Below are positions 9,101 through 20,100 of a DNA stretch of 31,480 nucleotides, in pieces (position 1 is the stretch's first letter; each line of letters opens with the position of its first letter). Origin of the DNA: Tubiluchus corallicola (lineage: Eukaryota > Priapulida > Priapulimorpha > Priapulimorphida > Tubiluchidae); contig JAQGDQ010000789.1 in the NCBI GenBank assembly GCA_030141605.1, positions 1 to 31,480 on the forward strand, given 5' to 3'. The notes below the pieces were generated by a model, which saw only the letters and a program-made list of their open reading frames with translations, was not told the origin of the DNA and ran no database searches. The position numbers and the translations under genes were made by a program.

Positions 9101-12100
9101 ACATTAAATCCGAATCAAATTTACATCCCGTCATGATGTCGGAGGCTTCATGGAACACAAAAGCAAAACGAGAACGACTGACGGAGCTGTTATTTGAACA
9201 GTACAGCGTACCAGCTTTTTTTCTGTGCAAAAACGCCGTACTTACAGCGTATCTACGAATTCTGATATTCACAACTTTTTTGTTTTAACTTTAATAGCTT
9301 AAGTAAGAAGGTGCTGTGCAGTATCTGATAACTCGAGTTGCTGACAACTAATCTGTGAATACTGGGACAATGTGATCAAATCACTGCCCTTGTAGTTCTT
9401 TCTGTGCTCTCTAAAAATGCCAGGTAAAATCAATCTAAACCCTCACTTATAATATAAGCTTTTACAACCTAAAATCCTACTCTCCTTACATTTATATTCA
9501 ATAATATTCAATTTATTTTATTGTAAACTTACTTTCTTTTGATTTTTATCACTTTGTTGTTAGCGATATTAAATTTGTAGAACTGCCATTTTTCATTGCA
9601 CGAGACAAATGACATAATGAGGGATTAGACCTTTAAGATACTACACTACAATTGGAAGGTTTACATATGAATGCAAGTCATGAACAATAGAGCTGTTATG
9701 TACAATTTGCAACTGCTAGAAAGTTTTTTTCATTTTTTTCTTGAAGTAGGTGAGGTTGTAATTAACAGTAAAGGCAAGTTTCTGTTAGAGAATTTCACAG
9801 ATAATAGACCAGAGGAAAACTGGATTTATAAGCAGCTGTTCTGTATCTGGGAATATCCACCATAAAGCATAAGAATGCAGCTCAAAAACGAGTATGCGGA
9901 TCAAGCTGTCGGCATTTGAGAACAAATGGAGTAATGAAAAATTATAGTATTTTTTATAATAAAATGTTTTTTAAAAAAGTATGTTGGCATGCAAGATTGT
10001 CTACAAATGACACCTACATATAGCTGTTTAAGTGATTTATTGCTGCATTACTTCAACACAACTTAAGTGTATGCCCCAATATTTGTTAAATGGTTGTATG
10101 ATTGAATCTTTTTTGTCATTCTGAAACAACTACGTCCTTAATTCGTGAAAATAGCTTTGCAAATGGTCGTTCCACTGGGCTCGTTCTTGACAGCGGTTCC
10201 ACTCACACTTCTGCCGTACCGGTGCATGATGGATATGTACTTACTCAAGGTACTATTTCTTAATTTTTTCAATTCGAACATAATAAATACTAAACTTCAG
10301 TTAAGCTAGTTATGTTACGTGAGATAAGTTAACTTCTTGTACTACCTTAGATTAGATTTAGATTTATTAATTTATTTTACTAGGATACATCATCAATATA
10401 AATTTAAAATGCTAGTTTGTAACTAATTAATTATATACTAGCATGAAACTTATCTAATACGGGAGCAAAATATCAAATTTGATTAAAATTGTAAAAGAAT
10501 TTTGCTAGAAATGGCTTCATCAATTTTTGTAAATGCAGACCCAATTATGTAGATTAACTTATATTTTTGACAATTATAGGAATGCTTCTGTTACTACAAG
10601 CTGAAAAACGAAAAAAGTTATTTTAAATTTCTCTTAATGGCAAAAATATAAATATAAATACATACAAAACGCCTTCAAATATGCGTGCTGGCAAGTTGCC
10701 AACTGCTGCTCTATCTAACAGCACGGCATGCTTCAGCACGACATGTTCGAAGAATTTTTTGATACATAAGCTAACAATCTCTGTCTATGCACATGCACCA
10801 TTTAAATCTGTGGATGTCCATATTTCTATCTAATGTCTGGTTTTACGTTGCAGCAATCGTGAAGTCTCCACTAGCTGGCGATTTCCTGACTGCCCAGTGT
10901 AAGCAGTACTTGGAAACACAGCAGATAGAGTTGATTCCAACTTATCAAGTTGCCAGCAAGGTTTGTTTAATGCTCTTCTGTATTTTTCTGTTTTTGGAAT
11001 TTTTTTTCGGCTAGCTTTAAATATTGATCACCATTGTTTCTCAGAAAACCAATGACTAAAAAGCTCTTTTCCTAAACAAATTGCTGCCTTACGTAGGACG
11101 TATTAAAATATTGCACACATTCGTATCTTTGTTATGCAGCTTATACATTGTTATTTATTGCTAGATTTTATTATTAAACTGATAGTCTTTCTGTTTTTGG
11201 AAATATGCTCTGCTAACTTTGAACGTTGATTATCAATGTTTCCTACTATTGTTTTTCAGAAAATAAATTATTGAAAGAGCTGTTTTTCCAAACAAATTGC
11301 TGCTTTATGCAGGATGTGTTAAAAAGATTGCACACATTTGTGTCATTGTTATGCTGCTTATACATTGTTATTTATTGCTAGATTTTATTGTTAAACTGAT
11401 AGTCTTTGCCAGTTTACACATGTTTACTACTTAAAGGAAAAACCAAGTCTTTCGGGAAGTTGAGCTTATTGTAATATTTGAGAAATGTTAGAAATTTTCA
11501 GCAATAAAATTGTGATACGCACCTTATGTAATTAATAAAATCAATTTAAACGTCACTTCACGTTTGGGTGCACTCATTTTGGACGAAAAATGGCATTATC
11601 TGGTTTCCATGCGATATTAACACTTATTCTGCCAAGTGCTTCAGCAATCTTCTCTTGACTTATAGAACAAACTCTATAAACTAAGTAACCCACCCGGAAC
11701 CTACTATAAGCTCGCATGTGTATCAGAAAGTCAACAAAAGTCTGTAAATTATTCACATTTATGCAATTAATGTGTACTACTTACGCATTTTAATGTATAA
11801 ACCTGTGGATTAAAGCTATGTAGCCACTTTTGGACATAATTGATCCAATGACTAATTTTTATATAAGCATAGTTAAATACAATGCTAGAATAATGGAACT
11901 TCTGAGTGAAATCACAAATTTTGCAATGCGTACCTTCACCACAGCTTGCCTTCACAGCATTCATGCTGCTCAGCAGGCACCAGCTTACGTCATTTCTTCA
12001 AGTACAATTTCTTTTACATTTTTGAGCAAAGCATTCTATTGCACATATATTGTGTGGTGATTTCAACATTTTTAATTATATATTAAAATACAATAAATGT

Positions 12101-15100
12101 TGTTCAAGGGTTGGTTCTTCCTTTAATGTAACGAATTAGCCTTGGATATCTGTCGTAAATCCCAACAGAATGGAATTACCAATTTAGTTATTTATAAGAT
12201 ACAATTTGGGTTACATTGCTATGCTGTTTTCATATTTGTGTGCTACTCTTGATTCAACCATTAATGATATTGATTAATTAATTCTCTAATTTTTTGTAGG
12301 AAGTGGCAAAGGAGTCAGAAAAGCCTCAGTACACGAAGAAAGCTTTTGACTACGAATTGTCTCGATCATTCCACAACTACATGGTTAAGGTATGGTCTTT
12401 CTTGCATCCGATTTCTGTTAGTAAAATTGTTAATGAAAATTAAAATTCTCATCACTGGGAGAGCAGGCTACTGTGATACTGCGATCTAAGCATCAAATTT
12501 TATTGATTTTGCTCAAGCATTGATGGGTAATGAATGATAATCGCGTTATTAATTTTCTCTGCTGCTAACCCGACTAGTTTTTTATGATATGTACAGATAT
12601 ATCATTTATCCTATTAATTTTTTGCAAATTATATTTTTCTATGTAAGCAGTTCTTCTTTTCTTGAGGTTTAGTTACAAGAGCATTAAAACTGAAATGCTG
12701 CTTTTTATTAAAAAGTAATGGTATGAATATTTTTGTGCTGTAGGATCTGTTGCAAGATTTTCAAGCAACAGTTCTGCAAATCTCAGACCAGCCATATGAC
12801 CAGTCGTAAGTATCACTGATTGATTGATCACAAGTTCGTTCGATGCGTATTGTAGTGTAGTATTGTAACGTAGTATTTGTAGCATCTATTTTTAGAAAGT
12901 TTTGAACTGCTCATGCAAATCCTCTCCCTATCAAAAACAAAGGCTTCCTGTGTCAGATAATGCAGTACAGTTCTTATAGACTGGAAATAGATTCCTGAAA
13001 TGCAAAAAAGCTTGATTTTAGTGGATGTCAACTTGAGAATTTAAGAATTTGTCAACTTTAGTTCTTTCCCATGTATTAACTGCACAGATGACTTACATGC
13101 TAGAGAGCTTAACTATGAACTACGGCAATAAAACCAATCATCTTAGCCGCACAGTTTATTCATACATTTTATCAAAACTAAAACAACGTGATTTTGGGTA
13201 CAAAAACTTTGATAAACTTATCCAGAAAACATTGGCGTTAACATCATTGAAAAGTACGAGTGTCCCTTCAGTGTTATACTACGCATTCTTGCTGTTATTT
13301 CAATCATCTTCATTACTATTACTGTTCCTGACAGTTTCTTAACTAGATGGTTTTTAGGGTTTTTTAAACAAAATATTACATGAATAAAAATGATTTCAAA
13401 TAAGTAGGATGTAACACAATTCTTTTTTCGGAATATTTTATTGCAGACGTATGTTAATTCAAACTTTGAAACTTTTTTCCACTATAGAACTGCTGAGTCA
13501 ATGCCAACTGTCCATTATGAATTTCCCACTGGTTATAACCTAGACTTTGGAGAAGAGAGATTTTCTATCCCCGAAGCTTTGTTTGATCCAACTGTTATAA
13601 AGGTAAAGCGATTTTCAAATATTCTAAATGCGTTAAAATATTGATCTATGTATTAATACATGTTAATTAATAAACCTAGTGGCTTACGAGTTTGAGAAAA
13701 AAGCAGAGACTTTACACCTCAGTTAAGTGAATTTCTGATTTTAGGGGGCACCAGGAAGCACAATGATGGGATGCAGTCACACAGTAACGACAAGTATAGG
13801 AATGTGTGATCAGGATTTACGCATGAATTTGTATGGCAGCGTCATCGTTACAGGTGGTAACTCACTGCTCAACGGTTTCACTGACCGACTCAACCATGAT
13901 CTCACAACTAAGTCACTCACGGTAGGAGTTTTACAGAATGGCTCAGAAAAACAAAGCAGTAGAAGTAATTATGCTGATATTCTGAAATATGCTGATTTTG
14001 ATCACTACATACGTACTGTGGAATAGTGTTACATTGTACAGTAAGACATTATACTTCTACAAGAACTACTGCAAGTGTTCGCCACTAACTTGTGAATACG
14101 AACAGAAGTAATGTTGCGTGTTATAAAAAGTACACTCACTTTCATCAAGTTGGATGCTTTGAATAACATGTGTTATTTTGTCTAATATGAAATTTTATGC
14201 AAAATAAACCCGTTCTGCATTATAATATCATAATGACTTAAAAATAATATTATATTTGCATAACTCCAGTTCTTCTATGTAACTTGATTTTTGTATATTG
14301 CAGTCTGTATATCAGCATTATTTGTACTGCACTTTTTCTTCTGGAACACCCTGTATTTGCGTTCATTTGCAAAGTTGAACTAGGGATGGGATCATTCAAA
14401 GTTCAGATATACCATACCTATATAAACAGAATCCAGTTAACTCCTAACAATATTTGGAGCAGCAGTTGACTACAAGTAGTTTTGAAAAATAAACTATTTT
14501 TTCTGAGTTAGTCTGCACATATAAATGTTAGCAACATGTGTAAATGCATAAAAGTTTCTAATTCTCTTTTTTATGATTCTAAGGAGTCTTAAAAATCTTG
14601 AAAAATTATAGAAAATAGAGTACTTGTCAGATAGAATAAGCAAATAAACACATTTCTATTGGGTGAAAAGTGTTTTAACTTAGTTATTTTTGGGCATTTG
14701 TTTTATTCATTTTACTCTGGATTTGCATTAAGCTCTGCAATGAAAGTCACAAAACTTCTGTGAAATTTTCATTTCTGTGACAGTGAAATGTTTCTTTTAG
14801 AACATGAGAGTTAAACTAATCTATCCAAATGGCTCAGCTGAAAGAAGATTCAGTTCGTGGATAGGTGGTTCAATCCTGGCATCATTGGTATGTACCTTAT
14901 GTACTTTACTGTGACATGCTTTAAAGTTTACCACTATTGCATTAATCACCGCTTAGCAGTTTTACACAACTGGGAATAGCAGATAATGCTATATAAGCCC
15001 ATTTAAATTTGAAAGAAGCATTTGTCTTACATGGCCATTAAACACAAGTTCTGCCACCACTGACACATCATGAACATTTTATGCAAACACTGTAGGTAAT

Positions 15101-15849
15101 TTATATCCGAATTAAGATATGAGCATGAAGACTTGTTTTGCAAATTAAATTTTTAATGACAAGAATAAGCACAACTAATAAGAGATCCCACAATTAAGAA
15201 AAAAGAAGAAAAACGGCATTTCAAACCATCACTGTGGTTTGTTATCAGGTAAGAGGTTATAAGGAAAAAAATCGCAAAATTACTAAATGCTATTTGGGGT
15301 GGTGGTATTTGTGTCAGTATTTCTATACAAATTTTATAATTTTTGCCCTTTTTTAATCTTTCGTCTGCTGATAAACTACAGCGGTGATTTGAATTTAGTG
15401 TTTCCTTTTTTTCTTAATTGTTAGATTTTTCAATAACAGTGAAGACTTGTGTTTACTGAGAAGTTTCCAATGTGTAAAGTAACTTATAAAGATATTAAAT
15501 AGTATTGCAATGGGTTATTGTTACAATAACAGTGAGCTGTGCGTTCAAGTGGTCATGCCGTTGGACATGTGTTATCTCTAATTCAAATTCTAATGTAAAT
15601 AGCTCTAATTCAAATCAGTTTTTTGGTCTTTTTTCCTTTTGCCAGAGTTTAATTTTGAAACTTAATAATTTTAGGTTCATTACATCATTAATTGATAATG
15701 ACGTAATTTAGATTATAGATTAGTGAAATTTAGATTAAAATAAATAATTAGTTAACCAATATTTTTAGGGTTCATTTCAACAAATGTGGATATCGAAACA
15801 AGAATATGAGGAAGGTGGAAAAACCTGTGTCGACAGGAAATGCCCGTGA
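6149..15849 (+). CDS. ACTL6A: Actin-like protein 6A (BAF53/BAP55), 12 coding exons, complete
   Basis: This is a nuclear actin-related protein, a subunit of SWI/SNF (BAF), INO80 and TIP60/NuA4-type chromatin complexes, where it pairs with actin on the HSA domain of the ATPase. The exons are 6149-6173, 6801-6877, 7307-7484, 9050-9248, 10155-10249, 10854-10960, 12300-12389, 12744-12805, 13488-13602, 13745-13921, 14801-14887 and 15769-15849. All have GT/AG borders and matching phases; they sum to 1293 nt, 430 aa, against 429 in human. Visible hallmarks are the N-terminus [20 protein letters not shown], the phosphate-1 loop (about 16-29), [19 protein letters not shown], the phosphate-2 loop [17 protein letters not shown] (171-187), [27 protein letters not shown] (352-365) and [15 protein letters not shown]. 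It ends in [11 protein letters not shown] and a Cys-Pro terminus, as in vertebrates. The start codon is fixed by the conserved N-terminus. Exon 1 and the promoter are duplicated in inverted form at the left edge of the window. Confidence 0.96.
7681..8281 (+). mobile_element. 601-bp MITE-like element, copy A (ACTL6A intron 3)
   Basis: The ends are imperfect inverted repeats of about 30 bp: the left begins TGTGTGTTAGCAAACC and the right ends CTATGCAAGCACA, each with a GTCCATAAG / CTTATGTAC-type inner motif. TA flanks both ends (7679-7680 and 8282-8283), consistent with a TA target duplication. A second copy in the opposite orientation lies at 29113-29713. Shared internal blocks include TCTAGCATCAAATTA, TGGCTAGAAACTAG, GTAGCAACCAACATT and ATCCTCATGAAATGG. 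It carries no coding sequence and is probably a non-autonomous DNA transposon. Confidence 0.8.
8465..8606. repeat. Imperfect tandem pair followed by (TA)n
   Basis: Two related blocks, 8465-8518 and 8534-8586, both read GAGATACT, then ATAATATAA or CTAATATAA, then GTTCTGAAC. A (TA)n tract follows at 8587-8605. All of it lies in ACTL6A intron 3, with no sign of function. Confidence 0.6.
10988..11407. repeat. Tandem duplication of about 210 bp in ACTL6A intron 6
   Basis: Unit 1 (10988-11190) and unit 2 (11191-11407) each start CTGTTTTTGGAA and end AAACTGATAGTCTTT. They share blocks such as CAAACAAATTGCTGC, TTGCACACATT and ACATTGTTATTTATTGCTAG. Divergence is moderate with small indels, so the duplication is not very recent. 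No coding sequence is seen. Confidence 0.85.
13745..14026 (+). other. Possible alternative terminal exon of ACTL6A (exon 10 read-through)
   Basis: If the exon 10 donor (GTAGGA at 13922) is not used, the reading frame stays open into intron 10 for 34 further codons and stops at TAG 14024-14026. A canonical AATAAA lies at 14203-14208. Such a transcript would lack the last 55 residues of the actin fold ([10 protein letters not shown] onward). This is suggested only by the open frame and the signal; there is no transcript evidence. The normal model splices from 13921 to 14801. Confidence 0.25.
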
Positions 15850-17109
15850 GCCACTGTGTTCCCAAAATTTCTCTCCTTTTATGGACTACTTTATTTGAAC
15901 AGAACTGACTTCCAATGAATGTAAAAATTTTAGAAACTTGAAGATCTGTCACGTGTGAGCCAACTATGGATATAGTCACCAGATTTAGCTTTTTGTATCA
16001 TGTATCTTCATGTATGTGTCAGATGTGTGTCAAAACTGCTCTGTGTGTCAGATTAATTACCTGGCTTTTCTTCAGATGTTTTGTCTTATTTATAATTGAA
16101 TTATTTGTTACGAAAAGGCACAAATGTTTCTTTTTGCCTAAGAAAAGCATTTTACACACAGTCTCTGGCATTGGAAAGAAGTTTTTGTCCTCCTCACACA
16201 AGGCCATTAATGGATAAAATACAATCAGATTGCAATAAATTTTCACAAAATTTGATTTAAATGCACAACAACAATTTGCAACTTACTGCAAATATCTTGT
16301 ATTTTTCAGTAGTACAAAAATATACCATTCATCATGTATTTTGTGTAACATCTGAAAACTTGCATTATTTTTGCAGGTCTTTGTCACATCATAATTTGTA
16401 ACCTGAAGACAGATTTTCTTGAAATTTCTCTAATGATAATGAACAATGATTATTATCAATATACGTAGACTTAAGAAATTCTTGTAAATATATCTCTGAG
16501 CATTAAAAAATATACTGACACATACCTTATAAAATGGAAGAATTTCACATTAAAATATGTAAATGTAACAATTCTATGAAAATCACCAGCAGTTTAACAC
16601 TAAGCATTGGCACTAATTCTGAAGGAAACAGAAGCCACTAAAAAAACTTCCACAGCCAAGCACCAGTTGCATTCAAAATCTGAAGATATGATATAAATAA
16701 AAGTTTTCGCAATTATTTCACACGGATCAATAAACACCTGAGTATTTAATTAATTAAGTCCTGGTACTTGAATATTCAGCTACATGGTGCATGATTATTG
16801 TAGATATCCCAACACAAATCTACATTTTTTATATGCACATGCTACTTGACTTGTTCCACTGGGGTGGCCAAGATTCCATTCAAGTGATCACAGTAAAACA
16901 CAGATTACACATGCACACGATCATGTATAGGACCCCACCATGACTTAAATTTTGGTAAGAGGTAACATGACTTAACCAATAATTGTTTTTCAAGAGTTTA
17001 CAATATAAGCCTATAGTATTTTTAATAGTCAATGGTATGTATGCTGCAGTGACACAACCTATGGATACTATCATCATCACCCTTGATTTATTCAGCAAAA
17101 TCAAGACAG
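15850..17109. other. Convergent intergenic and 3' UTR region
   Basis: This separates the stop codon of ACTL6A (+) from that of SMPDL3 (-). Beyond the presumed ACTL6A 3' UTR it is AT-rich with only short chance reading frames. A TTTATT at 17087-17092 would read AATAAA for the SMPDL3 transcript, about 20 nt past its stop, close but possible. Nothing else is supported. Confidence 0.5.
16234..16239 (+). terminator. Candidate ACTL6A polyadenylation signal
   Basis: A canonical AATAAA lies 385 bases after the ACTL6A stop codon, on the coding strand. The stretch 15850-16230 is then the likely 3' UTR. No closer canonical signal was noticed. Confidence 0.5.
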
Positions 17110-20100
17110 TCACTTATTTAGTGAAATAAGAGTCACTGCCAGTAATACAGTTAAAACAATCATGAATGATGATGAAAATTTAATGGCTCCTATAGAATGA
17201 AGGCACCTTTCCATTCTGTTTAAATCTAGCTCTTTGATGGCACATACATGCGCAGCATGGCACTCAGCATTGCACTGCTCATTGACGTCATAACTGACAG
17301 AGTTGTAGATCAAGTATTTACGAAATTCCGGAGAAGCGTTAGAAACGTCGTCACCGTAGGAGTTAACCTCTCCAAACTTTGTGAGCAGTTGGTGTAGAGA
17401 AGATGTACTGATATCTGGGATACCTGAAACAGCATCAGCATTTACAGAAATTGTAATAGATAACAGTAAGCAGTAAATCCCAACCGATTCTGATTAACTA
17501 ATCAAACCTCTTTCTCATAGTCATAACTTTTGCACTCTCAGGGGTAGATCTTTCCAAGTTCATCTACAAATCCACTTACTAGCGAATGACTCTAATTAAT
17601 TCAACAAGGTTTTTAGAACACAGGAATATCAAAGTACAGGAATTGCCTTTGTCCTTGTAAGTAAGCTTATAAGTACCTTAGTTTTCCAGTTCTTGACAGT
17701 TTGTATGGAGTAAAAAAAGATATAATTAAATAATGATGGTAATATGATACTCTTATTTAGTGAAAATTTATCCGTGCGTGAGTACACATATGTGTAATGT
17801 CAGCAAAAACATAAAATAAAGTTAATGATTGCAAATCTTGTTTCCATATCTTGCAGTTGGAACACATTTCAAATTTAACTTATATCACTGCATTTAAGAG
17901 GTGAGAATTGAATGTGATCTAAAGCATCTAATGTGAATTGACAACGATTTAACAAGACTTATAGTCATCTCCTTTCATCAAATCTCCTCATACTTAGAAC
18001 CAAAGAAAATGCAATCAATTAAAATAATTAATGCTGTATGGCTTAATACATACGAGTTAAGACAAAATCCGAGATTCACTTTAAACGGATCAAGACTATT
18101 TTTTTATCGATTAAGCCTACAAGATTAATACACACAAAAATAGAAAGAAACAAAGATGCACAGTAAAAGTTGCTCAACAAACCATAGATACGTAACACAT
18201 GTAAGAAAGCAAGCAGATACACATAAAGAGATGAAAATAATGAATCTTACAACTTTCTTCCCTGCTCTGTCTCTCTCTACCTCCCTCCCTCTCTCCCTCC
18301 CTCTCTCTCTCCCTCTCCCTTTACAAATTCAAAGTCATAAATAAGATCGTTGATAACTCCAGCATAAGCTCACGCATAAATCAGAAAATCAACAACAAAT
18401 TATCCACAAGGCAAACACAGCACTAGTTACAAACAAACAGCATCATAACTAACCTGACACCTAACTTTACAAAAACATGCAGCAACATACTATAAACAAT
18501 ACACAGTACAAAAAGGCACGTCAACAAGAACTTGCCATAATCTTTTACTGCTTCATACTCTTTGTCCCAAAGAGCCACACCAAGATCGTTTGCCAAGGTT
18601 AAGTTCAGAAAGTACTGCCAGTAGTCTAATAAGGCAAAAGTTTCCCTGTCATATTTAAAAAGGCGGATACCGGGATTATTCGCAGCTGAACCAATGACTC
18701 CCGGATACGTGGTTTCCCAAGGGGTGATAGAAGGTGCCAGAAACATGGAGGCCACAGCAGTGTTGCCATCTATGAAACAAAACCAAAAAATGTAATCCAA
18801 CGCTCATCTTTAATTATCACATCTTACCATAGGCATCGACTGCATTGTATTCCAGTTCCCAAACGGCCCTATTAACTTTGTTAGCTTGCGTTAAATTTAA
18901 AAAATATTGCGAATAATCTAACAGCTTCATAGTATTCTTGTCATATTTATTAAGTCGAATGGCAGGATCATGTGCAGCAGAGCCAATCACTTTGTAGGGG
19001 TTTTTCCACGGTGTAATAGATGGTGCCAAAAACATCGTAGCTACTGGTGTGCCACCTAACAAACAATTAGTAAAACGTATTACAGTTATGTTAGAAATGT
19101 TGAAGAAAATTCTGTTACATAAAGCTTCCATAAAACTGTTAGTCTGTTATGCAGAAATAAAATTACTTGAGTATTTTCATTCTTGCACATACATACTTAG
19201 TGGTATTGTAACATCAGCTTACTGTCCAATAATACGGCAATACATTCAACTTTGTTTAAGCCATAAGATATAAGCAAACGAAGAAACTGCTATCAATTAA
19301 ATTTTGGTACCAGCTGTTTGATGTGAACTAACAGTAAATTGCGGTTAAGTGATCTGCCTGGCAAGGATTTGACTTCATTATTATAAGAACCATAAAAGAA
19401 AAAATGTCTTAATTATAAGTACAATGATAAATGTACATAATGACGTAATGACAAATGTATCAAGTAACCTTCCCGAAAATGACATACAAACACATCACTA
19501 TCGAACTAATCTAAAACACAATTTACACTCACCCGGCTGGTCTGCAAAGATTCTAAACGAATCAGTATGATGATGGGCCATAAAGATTCCTGTGACTGTT
19601 CCAGCATGCTTCCGAACTAATCGCAGGAACTCTTTATTATGCTCAGGATACATCCAGTACGCCTCTGGCTGCTTCTCAAATCTACCGGGAGGCAAATGAG
19701 ATATCACCAAAACCTAAGAAGTGAACAAGACAGTTAGCATCAATATTAATAAGACATAACAGGTTATCTATACCACATGTCGGTGACTGCAAGTATTAAG
19801 GCACAGCTGCAAGCAAGTAAAGAGCTGACATCATATTTATAGCCCCCCCCCCCAAAAAAACAAGATAATCAAATCATTAAAATAAGGAAGGAATGCCATA
19901 CGTTTCAAAAAAAATCTCTGACTAGTTCATCATGCTAAGTATTGGTCGATGTGCAAGGGTAACAATCTCATTACTTTGCACAGAGTTAAACCACACACCT
20001 GCCAAGACATTTATAAGATTAAATGACTTTTTTGATTGATACATCGAGAAGCTATTTGAAAACAAGTGTCGACTTCTTGGTGTCCAACTATGCACACTAG

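Noticed and set aside
11574-12060. Short overlapping reading frames on both strands inside ACTL6A intron 6
   Set aside because: They overlap each other on opposite strands, resemble no family and lie between two well-defined exons; chance frames.
13441-13487. Earlier acceptor (TTGCAG at 13441-13446) for ACTL6A exon 9
   Set aside because: It looks like a good acceptor, but using it breaks the phase with exon 8 (phase 2) and adds residues absent from the family. ACTATAG at 13481-13487 restores the frame into MPTVHYEFP.
18156-18344. 62-codon frame ending in Ser/Leu/Pro repeats
   Set aside because: The repetitive part is simple translation of the CT-rich tract in an SMPDL3 intron.
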